In this document: piece by piece, positions 14,929-26,033 of the stretch
Layout of the letters: every line of letters starts with the position of its first letter
How positions within the stretch are numbered: the first letter of the stretch is position 1
Assembly: GCA_963170055.1 (NCBI GenBank)
Contig: CAUJGJ010000179.1
Coordinates: 1,255,601-1,319,600, forward strand
DNA from: Halisarca cf. caerulea
Taxonomy: Eukaryota; Porifera; Demospongiae; Chondrillida; Halisarcidae
DNA: 64,000 nucleotides
Direction of reading: 5' to 3'
Notes under the pieces: generated by a model
Told to the model about the DNA's origin: nothing
What the model saw: only the letters and a program-made list of their open reading frames with translations
Databases searched by the model: none
Program-made: the position numbers and the translations under genes

Positions 14929-16788
14929 GTGTGTGTGTGTGTGTGCGCGTTCGCGCGCACATGTGTGTGTGTGTGTGCGCGTGCGCGTGCGCATGTGTGT
15001 GTGTGTGCGCGCGTGCGCGCGCGTGTGTGTGTGTGTAGGTATGCATGTTTGTGGGTGTGTATCTGGCCTATGTTACCTGTAGATCTCTTGTCTTAGTTTG
15101 GCTTCTTCGTCTGGTATTTCATGGGACCTTGGCCAAGCACTAGACCATAAAGGATGTCCTATAACAGGAAACCTCTCTGTAAAGATCATTTAAGGACCAA
15201 GTGATTGTGGTCTTTGTAGACTGGCAGTGGTAGAGGTGTTGTCATTGATAGTGACGTGACTAATAAATTTGCACAAATCGGTCTCTGTAGACAGGTGGTC
15301 TTTATATGATTCTATGTATACAAGGTGTCCATGGGGTGTTTCACAACATTGGTGTTTCACCAAAGTCAAACGGGTACAGTTCGTCGAGTGTTTGGTACAA
15401 AGATGTGACTGCAGTGCATCTACTGGTAGTTGTTTGAGTCTGCACAATGTACATCTCACACACGTGATGCAGGCAACATGGAAAGTTGGAGGAAATGTGT
15501 GCATTCTTGTCCAATGCAGGTTTCCGTTCCCAGTTGATATTGTAAAGAAAGATTTAAAATCAGAGTTGGAACTTGCTCTCAGCTCAACTTATGTGTATTT
15601 GGGTTTGGGACAGTGCATGTAAGTACACGTGTGTCTGCACATCTACATGATGTACACTGCTGTCATATTATGTACGAGGTACCTACCCTTGTACTGGTGT
15701 CCTCAGTACAAGGATTGAGAGGTGTCCTCAGTACAAGGGTCGAGAGGTGTCCACAGTTTTATCCTTCAGGATAAAACTGTGGCTGAAACTTCGCCAAAAT
15801 GCAGCGAATTTTCTTCAAAATTGCAACGAAGACGAAAAATACAAAGCCGAAGGATAAAACTTCTTCATAAACCTGATACCATTGTTGCAGAGATAAACTG
15901 TTATATTTGCAAGTAATTCGGGACGAGGGGTGGCAGCCCCACGGGATTTTTTCACCCAAGTTACTTGTTTAATTAGTGGACTATTTACCATCATTTTAAT
16001 TCAATCCAATTTAATTCAAGATTTCATGGTAGAAGATCCACATGCCTAGGAATTTCAACTGTTAAGCAAAACTGTGTTTGATACAGTGTAAGAAATTCTT
16101 TAGGTTTTCTTGACCATTGGAAGCAGACGTAGTTCGATTGGTATTTTTATTCCTGGGATTCTTCTACTTGATTTTGTTCGTCAGACGGTTCCAGCACGGG
16201 TCCTCCTTATATGGATTTAAAATTCCCACCAAAACGCCTCCCATTGGAAGAATATTTTCACGGTACAGCAAGATGCATTCCTACAGTATATGGGGCTCCA
16301 TGTGTTGGATGTGTGCACACGTAGCTTTCCATGCACATTTTCATGTGTTCTGCATGTTCTGCTGTCCCTTCAGTGCTGTCCCCGTTGGACGTACGAGTTT
16401 CTCTCCGGAAGAAGTGAATTCAAACGTTCAAGCAACACTGGCGAAGCTATCAGCCCGTCTTCCCGGAGGCTGGAAGCAGGTGCAGTGTGTTCACGTGAAG
16501 ACACACAGCTCTGTGGCGCTCCCTCTGTACAAGTCACTACCAGATTTGCCCAGCAAAGTGGAAATTGAAGGTTCCGCTGTAACAGTTAACCAAAAGCGAC
16601 CGTCATCTGCCCTCACTACTGGGGAAGATGAAAACGCATCTGAGCATGACAGTGAAAGTGAGGATCATGTTCCCAAAGGAAAGAAAATGAAGAGAACCAT
16701 GTCTTCCATGAAAAAGGCTACCACAAAGCCTCTTCGAATTAGAGGAAGTAGAATAAAATCCATGTCAAGGAAAAAATTGAAAACCTAA
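3253..16788 (+). CDS. RSL1D1: RSL1D1-like ribosomal L1 domain protein (3' four exons, 5' partial)
   Basis: Exons are read at 3253-3370, 14100-14248, 15520-15618 and 16374-16788 (stop included), joined by GT-AG introns with matching phases (0, 2, 2), giving 259 residues. The order of motifs follows human RSL1D1: a strand with DVCLITKDN, then VIPVDKLKTDFKTFERKR, FNVFLSDGRIYHRLPKLLGK, FPVDIVKKDL, GQCIAVPVGRTSF, and LPGGWKQVQCVHVKTHSS near the domain end. The family is a nucleolar ribosomal-L1-fold protein linked to ribosome biogenesis and nucleolar stress. The last exon ends in a short acidic stretch followed by a Lys/Arg-rich tail, as expected for nucleolar targeting; the tail is shorter than in vertebrates. 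The upstream exon coding the first 50-60 residues was not found in 1-3252. The exon 2/3 and 3/4 codons are both rebuilt across the splice, which supports the model. The intron at 3371-14099 is 10.7 kb of repeats. Confidence 0.88.
3616..5045. repeat. 18-bp minisatellite GTAGACCCATCCAGCTAT
   Basis: About 77 copies in RSL1D1 intron; alternates CATCC and CATCA, and CTATG and CTACG. From about 4355 onward an 8-bp insertion makes a 98-bp higher-order unit. Open in several frames (YVDPSS and others), which is an effect of the 18-bp period. Confidence 0.97.
5046..5501. mobile_element. MITE with internal 91-bp tandem repeats (copy 1)
   Basis: Starts CAGTGAAACTTGCTTAG and ends in a degenerate inverted copy (TACTAAACATGTTCCACAG). 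Inside are about four 91-bp units containing AGGGTTGGTTTATGTACATG and GGACAGAATGAGGAGTACTT. Confidence 0.8.
6012..6137. repeat. (GT)n microsatellite
   Basis: Interrupted by GCGCACGTGTGTCACT in the middle. Confidence 0.97.
6544..6850. repeat. Compound (GT)n microsatellite
   Basis: About 300 bp of GT with TTTGTG and TACATATG interruptions, ending in GCGCGCGCG. Confidence 0.97.
6851..7055. mobile_element. Truncated MITE of the 91-bp family (inverted)
   Basis: Two reverse-orientation units (CCTGGTTTAGTA, CTCATTCTGTCCC) and the end GCTAAGCAAGTTCCACTG; the other end is lost against the GT repeat. Confidence 0.75.
7733..7866. repeat. 20-bp minisatellite GTACAGTAGTACCAGGGCTT
   Basis: About seven copies, with variants AGTACTAGGGTTT. 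Confidence 0.9.
8053..8211. mobile_element. CAGTGA-ended MITE, GGATTA type (copy 1)
   Basis: Starts CAGTGAGGCCTCTCTAATCC and ends GGATTACAGAGGTTTCACTG as inverted ends, flanked by TA on the right. A second copy lies at 42374-42505. Confidence 0.75.
8731..8820. repeat. 90-bp direct duplication, copy 1
   Basis: Nearly identical to 9021-9110 (one substitution noticed), exactly 290 bp apart. Confidence 0.9.
9021..9110. repeat. 90-bp direct duplication, copy 2
   Basis: Second copy of 8731-8820, with contents GGCGGGCTTCCTTAGCAATT. Confidence 0.9.
9111..10244. other. RSL1D1 intron, nothing recognised
   Basis: No domain, splice-bounded exon or RNA gene could be supported here. Confidence 0.5.
10245..10436. 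mobile_element. MITE of the 91-bp family, single-unit copy
   Basis: Left end CAGTGAAACTTGCTTAGTA, right end TAAGGAAGTTCCACTG, with one internal 91-bp unit: the simplest form of the family. Confidence 0.85.
10834..11005. mobile_element. CAGTGG-ended MITE (pogo/Tigger-like)
   Basis: Left end CAGTGGAAACTTGTTATAA, right end TTTGTTGTGATGAGCTCCACTG, flanked by TA. No coding capacity. Confidence 0.7.
11008..11170. repeat. 55-bp tandem repeat of a MITE end
   Basis: Three copies beginning GTGAAACCTCTATAATAAGG and containing GGGACCACAGTAAGCTGTCC. Confidence 0.85.
11901..12163. mobile_element. MITE of the 91-bp family (inverted)
   Basis: Starts CAGTCAAACTTGGTACAGTG and ends CTAAGTAAGTTCTACTG, with two reverse-orientation internal units. 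Confidence 0.8.
12164..13030. repeat. GTGGTGCAGTACT minisatellite
   Basis: About 870 bp of 13-bp and 8-bp variants with GTATGTAGTGC interspersed. Long ORFs on both strands come from the repeat only. Confidence 0.96.
13031..14099. other. RSL1D1 intron, end part
   Basis: A short degenerate CCCAGTACTGTCCA repeat at about 13510-13655 is seen; otherwise nothing recognised. Confidence 0.5.
14821..15036. repeat. (GT)n with GCGC blocks
   Basis: Alternating purine-pyrimidine throughout, including GCGCGTTCGCGCGC and GTGCGCGTGCGC; Z-DNA-prone. Confidence 0.95.
15751..15782. repeat. Perfect 15-bp inverted repeat, 2-nt loop
   Basis: CCACAGTTTTATCCT and its exact reverse complement around TC. It starts a stretch ending in GCAAGTAATTCG ... 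ACTTGTTT that resembles 30005-30070. Confidence 0.85.
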
Positions 16789-18215
16789 TTGTACGGGTGA
16801 TGTGACTGCTGTTTTTTGTTTTCTTTTGTCATAATGTGGCTATTGTCTGACAGTCACATGTCTGACAGTCACATGTCTGAATGATGAATTGCAATAGATG
16901 ATATTCAAATGAGTACTGATCATGGGAAGACCAATTAAGAATTAATCATAATCTTTATAGTAATATGCAATTAACCTTACAGTATAGTAAACACACTGAA
17001 ACCTCCCTATGCTTCCCACCGTGTGACCCAGACGATCTGATCAGGTTAGAGAGGTGACCGGAAAGACAGGCCATTCCAGTAAGTGGAACCTCTAGCTGTA
17101 ATTCAGCATCTCTGATGTCCAACATTCCACAATCTAAACATATCCTGAAAGACAGTCTCCATATTGAACTGTATACATTAAGAATCTCTTGCTAATCCAA
17201 CAACCTCTGTAAGTTGACGCAATTTTGCTGTCTATATGCACAGAGTGCCAGATTATAGTTTCCACTGAATATGGCCACGGCCGCGGAGTATTTTTGGGAC
17301 CATGCAAGCAAGCTAAATAGCAGCCCGTGCGTGTGGCTTGGGCTGAGGCTATTACACTGTGAATTTTTTAACCTAATATACTCTGCCGTTGTGCTCGAGA
17401 TTTCATCATAATATGCTGTTGACTACTCCAATTATTTCCTGATGTATTCTCACTGAATCATATTCTATTGCAACACAGGTTCAGGTTAGATTATGGAAAC
17501 TGGTGATTATAAGATTATGAAGTTGCAAAACACCAGTATAATACACATGTGAAAGATCTTAATGTTAGTGTTTAAACCCAATGGAACAACTGTATATTAT
17601 GTATAATATTAGTGCCACTGTGCTGGAGTTAGTGAAGGGATCATCTGCATGATTCAACAGTAATTTCTGTATTCTATCCATTTATTCTGGAATTATGCTT
17701 CGTTAGTTCAGAAACCTATTTTTCTAGAAACCATGCCGGCATATTTGCCTCATCCCTACATCAGTGCGGCTGACTTACACAGGCTTGAATATGTGGAGAT
17801 TTCATTTTATATTAGTAGATACACACGAGGGGCAATATAATTGAGCTCCTTGTCCTTTGTACAGAGGTTGCCTCTTTTGCATGGAGGTTCAGAATGAAGG
17901 GAGGAAATGTTTTGGTACCTCAAACCCTGTCCTTTGTAGAGAGGTGTTCCATAAACTATACACTGCAGTACTCCCCCTGGGTAGGATATATGTTGAAGCT
18001 GGCGTGGCCACATCTTCTATGCAATGTGTGTCAGAATGTGTGCAGACGGTCGTCCAATCATGGGCAATATTTGCACAGACTTCAACTTTTGGACAATTTA
18101 GCATGTTAGTTGACAATTAATCTTGTCAACAACAATCCTACCTAGTCATTCAAGTCTTAAGCTTGTCTCGATTTATCGTTAATTTGTACCTATTAGACAC
18201 ACACTATCAGTTGTG
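16789..18215. other. Intergenic, no gene recognised
   Basis: RSL1D1 3' flank. A tandem TCTGACAGTCACATG pair at 16850-16879 and MITE-like fragments (about 16997-17265, 17830-17990) are present. Confidence 0.5.
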
Positions 18216-18300
18216 AAGGTATATAATATAATATATTTATACATATAACTATAATATATATTATATATATATATTATGCATATAATAGATATTCTGATTG
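18216..18300. repeat. AT-rich, self-complementary tract
   Basis: Runs of TATAAT/ATTATA, including TATATATATATAT-like segments able to form cruciforms. Confidence 0.7.
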
Positions 18301-18737
18301 TATAAGTATAGAATATCTATGATTTACACAACAGCTAATAAGGAGAGAACTGCCGTACCTCACTGGGGAGAACACTGTGTATGTCATACGTGTTCTTACA
18401 GTGTTTAGGTAGTCCTAACCTCTCTCAATCGAACACCCTTGGGCCAAGAAGTGGTTCAGTTTAGAGGGGTTTCCAGATTAGAGAGGTTCTGTATGTACGG
18501 CAAATGTAGAGAGCAGGACTTGAAAACACACCCAGTTTAGAGAGAGTTCCAGATTACAGAGGGTTCAGTGTAGAGAGGATTCACCATGTGTGCAGTATAC
18601 TGTATCTAAGCACACACATAATCATATTCTTCGCATGCGTGGTTATCAAAATTGCAATGTTATCTAAAAGCATACAAACACTGTGTACGGTGTAACCTCT
18701 CTAAACTGAACACCCTTGGGACCAAAGAAAAAGTTTG

Positions 18738-18890
18738 TTCTAGAGAGTTTTCCAGACTAGAGAGTTTTCCAGACTAGAGAGTTTTCCAGACTAGAGAGTT
18801 TTCCAGACTAGAGAGTTTTCCAGACTAGAGAGTTTTCCAGACTAGAGAGGTTCCAGACTAGAGAGGTTCCAGACTAGAGAGGTTCTATAT
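18738..18890. repeat. 17-bp minisatellite CCAGACTAGAGAGTTTT
   Basis: About six 17-bp copies followed by three 16-bp copies (GAGAGGTTCCAGACTA); related text continues to 19020. Confidence 0.92.
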
Positions 18891-19167
18891 GTACAGCAAG
18901 TATAGAGAGCATGCAGGACTTGAAGACACATCCAGTTTACAGAGGGTTCCAGATTACAGAGGGTTGGGTTTAGAGAGGGTTCCAGATTACAGAGGGTTGG
19001 GTTTAGAGAGGGTTCACTGTATGATAGATGCATCTTAAAAGACAGTGCATGTGTGCATGGATCACTCACAATATGAAGACGTGTATAATTATCATATGAA
19101 GAGGGCACAGGGTCAAAATCCAGGCACAGTGAAGCCCCTCAATCTGAGCCTCTGTAAGTGGGCCACA

Positions 19168-19285
19168 CTGTCTCCACCGGCCACACTGTCTCCACTGACC
19201 ACACTGTCTCCACTGACCACACTGTCTCCACTGACCACACTGTCTCCACTGACCACACTGTCTCCACTGACCATACTGTCTAGTC
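19168..19285. repeat. 18-bp minisatellite CTGTCTCCACTGACCACA
   Basis: Six to seven copies. Confidence 0.95.
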
Positions 19286-19660
19286 CCAAAGGTTACCCAC
19301 ATAGTGGAATGGACGTGTCTATATATTATTTAATTTCAACCACCAATTTCATTCTGGGGGGGGGTGGGGGTAGATGTAACCATGCATGTCAAGTGTGAGG
19401 GATTTTAACTGGGCATGCATGCATGCAGGGAAATGGTGTCCTGCTAGAGGAGGCGGCCGCATTACAGAGGTGTCCACTGTGGTGCACCTGTACACAGTAT
19501 ATACATGCACACAAGTATATATGTTACAGTTATATGTACATACTTGATGGTACATTCCAAGTCTGCCCAATGTGTTGAGTGTAATATTTTTATGATTATG
19601 TCATTGTTTTAGTTCTGTGAAACTGCATGGCATGTGCCCAGCTGGACATGCGTATATACA

Positions 19661-19850
19661 TACAGTGAAACCTCTCTAATCCGCCACAATTGGGATCTCC
19701 CATTTCATGGCGGATTAGTGAGGTTGGCGGATTAATGTAATATGTACAGTGGAACCTAACTCTGTTATGCGGCACTTGATAATCTGACATTCCTAGCTCT
19801 GTAATGTGACACTTGATAATCCAGCACACACACACATATACCCTCTTAGT
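19661..19850. mobile_element. CAGTGAAACCTCTCTAATCC-type MITE remnant
   Basis: Starts ACAGTGAAACCTCTCTAATC and has an internal inverted ATTAGTGAGGTTGGCGG; a second end CAGTGGAACC at about 19748 suggests two adjacent insertions. Confidence 0.55.
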
Positions 19851-19878
19851 CTAGTCAGATCATCTACTGAGGGATGGG

Positions 19879-20706
19879 CAGTGAAACTTACTATGTACAT
19901 ACCTCAAAGGGGACACAAAGTCAGTATACTTGTTATCAGAGGTATACGCACTTACTATTAGGGTTGGTTTATGTACGTGAGGTATACACAGGGACAGAAT
20001 GAGGAGTACTTACTATCCAGGAGTATGTACTAAACCAGGTACTTACTATCAGGGTTGTTTGATGTACATGAGGTATACACAGGGACAGAATGAGGAGTAC
20101 TTACTATCCAGGAGTATGTACTAAACCAGGTACTTACTATCAGGGTTGGTTTATGTACATGAGGTATACACAGGGACAGAATGAGGAGTACTTACTATCC
20201 AGGAGTATGTACTAAACCAGGTACTTACTATCAGGGTTGTTTGATGTACATGAGGTATACACAGGGACAGAATGGGGAGTACTTACTATCCAGGTGTATG
20301 TCCTAAACCAGGTACTTACTATCAGGGTTGGTTTATGTACATGAGGTATACACAAGGACAGAATGAGGAGTACTTACTATCCAGGAGTATGTACTAAACC
20401 GGGTACTTACTATCAGGGTTGGTTGATGTACATACATGAGGTATACACAGGGACAGAATGAGGAGTACTTACTATCCAGGAGTATGCACTAAACCAGGTA
20501 CTTACTATCAGGGTTGGTTTATGTACATGAGGTATACACAAGGACAGAATGAGGAGTACTTACTATCCAGGAGTATGTACTAAACCGGGTACTTACTATC
20601 AGGGTTGGTTGATGTACATACATGAGGTATACACAGGGACAGAATGAGGACTACTTACTATCCAGGAGTATGCACTAAACCAGGTACTTACTAGCAAGTT
20701 CCTCTG
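19879..20706. mobile_element. MITE with about eight internal 91-bp repeats
   Basis: Same ends as 10245-10436 (CAGTGAAACTTA ... AGCAAGTTCCTCTG) but the internal 91-bp unit is amplified to about eight copies, 828 bp in all. Confidence 0.85.
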
Positions 20707-21180
20707 TATATAGCCCTGCATGCATGGCTCATGGCCATGTAGATTATGCATACTATAAGAAACACTTGATAATCTTGCAATCTCGGCAATCTGACACCTG
20801 TTTTGAGGCCCATGGAGTGTTGCACACATCATGGAGGTTCAGAATCATTGTGTATTGCATAATACTATAGTATGTATAAGTGCTTCATGTGATCATTTGC
20901 TGCAATAGTACAACACATACACACACATTCACTGTACAAGAGAGACAATCCAATCGTTTGCACAAAAACATAAAATCTTTACATTAATTCGTCTGTGGAG
21001 CTGTAATAAATAACTATAATGTTAACAACATAAAAACGTACGTACAAATACACCAACTTGGTTGGAAACAGTTACTGATACAATGTGTCACTCTAAACTA
21101 TTTACACAAACAGAAAAGGTCATAAAATCACGCATAAAAAGACGGAAAGCCATAGCTGCAGCTAACACTGACCACTTTAT

Positions 21181-21455
21181 CTAAGAACGCGAAAGATGAA
21201 TCTGTGCTTCATCCCGAAGAACAACTTCTAGTTCCACGAAATCCTTCATACGTTGGACATCACTGTCCCCTCTCACCCACACATCCGGAAGCTTCCGTAT
21301 CCTAGCAACAGTCTTTCTATGAATCCCCAGCTCCTGACAGAGTGTGTGAAGAAGTGCGGAGTACGTCCGAACAGGAACATCTACCTCAATGAAATCTCCA
21401 TGTGTAAGCTCTTTCTTGTTGCAACAAACCTTTGCAACAAAAGGCTCCAGTATAC
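21181..21455 (-). CDS. ANKRD40-type C-terminal domain exon, probable last exon of the homeobox gene
   Basis: On the minus strand a pyrimidine-rich acceptor (CTCTCGTCGTCCAG) precedes an exon starting at 21455 whose first two bases complete a Gly codon. It runs 90 residues to a TAG at 21181-21183. The domain (DFIEVDV, LCQELGI, ARIRKLPDVWVR, VELEVVL) is the same as the C-terminal domain of the ANKRD40 gene at 36381-36814: 34 of 60 core residues match. Upstream on this strand I see no ankyrin exon, but exon 2 of the homeobox gene ends with the one leftover base needed here, so joining gives an uninterrupted 499-residue protein (732+493+275 nt). The function of this domain is unknown to me. Alternatives are the tail of an unseen separate gene or a relic; strong conservation of the motif and the open frame argue against a relic. 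Confidence 0.72.
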
Positions 21456-21537
21456 CTGGACGACGAGAGATAAACCAACTGTAAAACCTGTCCATAAAGG
21501 ACACTCATAGACAAAGACAGTTAAGGACTCTATACCA

Positions 21538-21845
21538 CTGTAGGCTGACCTGTGGGCCACATATGTGATACTAATGCACCTCTGTATAAGGACCACCTGT
21601 CTACTGAGACCACTGTAGGCTGACCCATGGGCCACATATGTGATACTAATGCACCTCTGTATAAGGACCACCTGTCTACTGAGACCACTGTAGGCTGACC
21701 CGTGGGCCACATGTGATACTAATGCACCTCTGTATAAGGATCACCTGTCTACTGAGACCACTGTAGGCTGGCCTGTGGGCCACATATGTGATACTAATGC
21801 ACCTCTGTATAAGGACCACCTGTCTACTGAGACCACAGAAATAAG
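21538..21845. repeat. 75-bp tandem repeat
   Basis: Four copies of a unit containing TAGGCTGACC, TGGGCCACATATGTGATACT and GACCACCTGTCTACTGAGAC; related to the GACAGGTGGTC MITE family. Confidence 0.9.
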
Positions 21846-21924
21846 TAGCCCCTCAAGTGGTCTTTATAGACAGGTCTGACTGCTTACGTAGCTAGTGTTT
21901 TACAGTTTCATAGTTTTACCATCA

Positions 21925-22730
21925 GATACACACACAGATAGTACTACACCTATGATACACACACACAGATAGTACTACACCTATGATACACACACAGATA
22001 GTACTACACCAATGATACACACACAGATAGTACTACACCTATGGCACACACAGATAGTACTACATCTATGGTACGCACACAGACAGTACTACACCTATGG
22101 CACATACAGATAGTACTACACCAATGATACACACACAGATAGTACTACACCTATGGCACACACAGATAGTACTACACCTATGGCACACACACAGATAGTA
22201 CTACACCTATGATACGCACACAGACAGTACTACACCTATGGCACACACAGATAGTACTACACCTATGATACACACACAGACAGTACTACACCTATGGCAC
22301 ACACAGATAGTACTACACCTATGGCACACACAGATAGTACTACACCTATGGTACGCACACAGACAGTACTACACCTATGGCACACACAGATAGTACTACA
22401 CCTATGGCACACACACAGACAGTACTACACCTATGGCACGCACACAGATAGTACTACACCTATGGCACACATACAGATAGTACTACACCTATGGCACACA
22501 CAGATAGTACTACACCTATGGTACACACACAGATAGTACTACACCTATGGTACGCACACAGATAGTACTACACCTATGGCACACATACAGATAGTACTAC
22601 ACCTATGGCACACACAGATAGTACTACACCTATGGTACACACACAGATAGTACTACACCTATGGCACACACAGATAGTACTACACCTATGGCACACACAG
22701 ATAGTACTACACCTATGGCACACACAGTAA
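21925..22730. repeat. 27-bp minisatellite ACCTATGGCACACACAGATAG
   Basis: About 29 copies, with TAGTACTAC completing the unit; some units have ATACACACA or GTACGCACACAGA. Confidence 0.95.
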
Positions 22731-22959
22731 CAGCACACACACCGTCAGCTACCAATGATAAATAACATCTTTGCACAGACCACAATAAATAGGAAAGAGT
22801 AGGGCATATGTAGTAACAGGTACAACCACTGACCCCAAATTACAGCAACCACACTCATGTACTTTGCATTATTGGAAAATGACCATAACATACAGTACAT
22901 ACAGCTGTTGGCTTCCATTGCTGGTTTTGAGATTCGGCAGGGGCTTGCAAAGCTGGGGC

Positions 22960-23122
22960 AGTATACAACCTGTATATGAGGACCGTCTGTCTACAGTGAC
23001 CACTGTTGGCTGACTGGTGTGCCACACTAGCGATGCTAATACACCTCTGTAAAAAGATCACCTGCTTACAAAGACCGCTATTGTTTGGTCCTTTGGTCCT
23101 TATTGACAGGTTTCAGTGTAAG
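22960..23122. mobile_element. GACAGG(T)-type MITE remnant
   Basis: Contains CCGTCTGTCTACAGTGACCA and ends TTGACAGGTTTCAGTG; similar to 26554-26731. Confidence 0.5.
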
Positions 23123-23848
23123 AAAATGACAATGCAGTCATGGCTACACAGTGTGTTGGTGTGGTTTACCACAGCTGCCCCTAATGGTAGAGCAACAGGG
23201 ACACATGACTCCCTAACAACACAAAAGCGGACATTTAATTGAATTGTGTACATACATATTGATAAGAGAACCAACAGATGCCTGCTTGATAAAATTGCTG
23301 GCTAAGTTAATCCTTCTTCACTCCAATTATCAATATTTAGATACAAATGGATTAGTAGACACCCACGAAACGCCCGAGGCAGTTGGAATGGGCAAGGTCC
23401 GTTGCAAGCTCAGCTAGGAGAATACCCGAAGGTGCATGCATAAAACGCAAAAACATAGGAAACGTGTACATGTATGTACAGTCACATCTGATGTATCCAA
23501 CACTAGTTTATATCCAGAAACCTCATTTATCCAACGCTATGTTGTGAACCCTCATCACTAAACTGTACACAATTTTACCTGATTTATCCAACACCTGGTT
23601 TATCCAACACCTGGTTTATCCTACACATTATGGAGAACAGATGCCATTTAAGAAACCAGATTTATATGTGCACCCAAACTGGCAAATGTCCATTGCCTTT
23701 GGCTCAAGACAATTAATTCAATGAATTCAAAATTCAGCAGGATTTTACCAAGTTGCCCCAGACGAAATGATGTCTATATACGCAGTGATGTGCAGTGTGC
23801 ACACTCGTGTGCTTACAAGCTTGTGCGTGCGTGCGTGTGCTTACAAGC

Positions 23849-23849
<1 letters not shown>

Positions 23850-23907
<58 letters not shown>

Positions 23908-23914
23908 TGTGTGT

Positions 23915-23963
<49 letters not shown>

Positions 23964-23988
23964 CATGTGTTTGTACGTGCGTGCGTGC

Positions 23989-24040
<52 letters not shown>

Positions 24041-24050
24041 ATGAGTTTGT
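23850..24050. repeat. (GT)n microsatellite
   Basis: Interrupted by GTGCGTGCATGTGTTTGTAC. Confidence 0.97.
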
Positions 24051-24225
24051 GTGTGTACTGTACATGAGTGTGTTTGTTTCAATAATACAAATAGTTATAA
24101 TTGGTACTTGGTATGGGTAATGAAACCAAGTGGATCTCCGGAACGTAGTATCCTGGTATCCTGGTGTAATGTGCGAGTAATGTTCGCCACATCAAGTGTA
24201 TATGACAAGAGTAGAGTACATGCAG

Positions 24226-24241
24226 TACACACACACATACA

Positions 24242-24296
<55 letters not shown>
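24226..24296. repeat. (AC)n microsatellite
   Basis: Opposite strand polarity to the array 180 bp upstream. Confidence 0.97.
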
Positions 24297-24639
24297 GAAA
24301 TACAATACACACAATACATTCATAACACACACACAAACATACTGTAAACATCAACACAGCTAATTTTACTTACACACCACCCCATAGCATTACAGCACCA
24401 ATCAAGTGTATGGAATGTGCTGTTCACAATAAATAACCACTTAATAACAACAACAACATGATCCTGACCACATCGTTGACAGCCATATTGCCGTGACTAA
24501 CACAGTCAATGACTAAAGTAGCATGAAAAGTCAGGTACCCCTTACATCATCATGGCAACAGATTTCAAGACCACATCGTACGTACATTGTCATGACAACA
24601 AAAATGATGACATGGTCGATGAGCACATTGTCATGACAA

Positions 24640-24950
24640 CACCATCAATAACTTTGTTGGCATGACAACACCATCAATGACTCAGTTGTTATAACAAAAC
24701 CATTCAAGACTACATTGGTACGGCAAACCATCAATGACTACGTTGGCATGACAACACCATCAATGACTACATTGACATGACAACACCATCAATGACTCAG
24801 TTGTTATAGCAAAACCATTAAAGACTACATTGGTACGGCAAACCACCAATGACTATGTTGGCATGACAACACCATCAATGACTACGTTGGCATGACAACA
24901 CCATCAATGACTATGTTGGCATGACAACACCATCAATGACTGTGTTGCAG
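24640..24950. repeat. 29-bp minisatellite, CATGACAACACCATCAATGA
   Basis: About ten degenerate copies ending CTACGTTGG or CTCAGTTGT. Confidence 0.9.
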
Positions 24951-25179
24951 GACCATGAAGTCGACAGCTACGCATATTATTACAGCCAGTTACACACTGA
25001 TAGCCATATCCTTTCTGATTACAAGTAGGCAATGTTTGTATGGCTTCATAGCGAGGCCGGTGCTACACCAAACACGGGAACTTTCAATGTTTTGTCCTTC
25101 TCAGCTGATGGCTTCTGGAATATGCAACACATCATCAAACACACTTCCCGTCAAGGTATTTTCAGTTATTTAAATATGC

Positions 25180-25482
<303 letters not shown>

Positions 25483-25574
25483 GTATATTTAATCAAACTT
25501 AAGAAAGTGTAAACCAATAGTATATCACATGGGAATCTATTTTCACATAACTTATCGTTTCTCTCTCCATGCAA

Positions 25575-25645
25575 TTAGGTGTACTCAGCCAACAGTGCAA
25601 TCAAAGGCATATGGTTATGCGGTCCACCAAAGGTAAACAATGCAG
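25575..25645 (-). other. Alternative short terminal exon candidate for the homeobox gene
   Basis: On the minus strand an acceptor ATTAATCAG at 25646-25654 is followed by 71 bases that continue the exon 2 frame (leftover G plus CT gives Ala), code for 23 residues including FTFGGPHNHMPLIALLAEYT, and end in TAA at 25577-25575. The phase is right, but the polypyrimidine tract is poor and no conservation can be judged. It competes with the exon at 21181-21455 as the end of the transcript. Confidence 0.25.
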
Positions 25646-25891
25646 CTGATTAATGTACACGGTCAACTTGTTGTACTCAAATGTCACAGCTCTTACTGTT
25701 CACGTGCATGGTCTATCGGCACACATGGAACATGATCAAGACTAACCACCTGATGAAAACCACTGCAAACATACAAGTGCTCCTTTGCACCTGATATACA
25801 ACACAATGCACATACATACAATACAGGAAGAGCGTACCAGGAACACTACAAGTGTACACATTGCATGGCTGACCTATTGAAAGTCAGTATC

Positions 25892-25894
<3 letters not shown>

Positions 25895-25941
<47 letters not shown>
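25895..25941. repeat. (GT)n microsatellite
   Basis: About 23 units, ending in GCACATGCATGCATGCATG. Confidence 0.95.
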
Positions 25942-25942
<1 letters not shown>

Positions 25943-26033
25943 ACATGCATGCATGCATGTTCATGTAGTGTAGCACACATGAATACACTGCAATTGAACA
26001 TAATGCTGAACATCAATAGTACCATGGTCATAC

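Noticed and set aside
16117..16373. N-terminal extension of the ORF ending at 16788
   Set aside because: Intron read-through; the acceptor at 16372-16373 and the L1-domain alignment put the exon start at 16374.
21925..22730. Regular array that could suggest CRISPR
   Set aside because: Units are contiguous 27-bp repeats without unique spacers, in a eukaryotic genome.
24955..25173. Open plus-strand stretch with apparent exon-like edges
   Set aside because: No domain, no matching upstream exon and no consistent phase on either strand.
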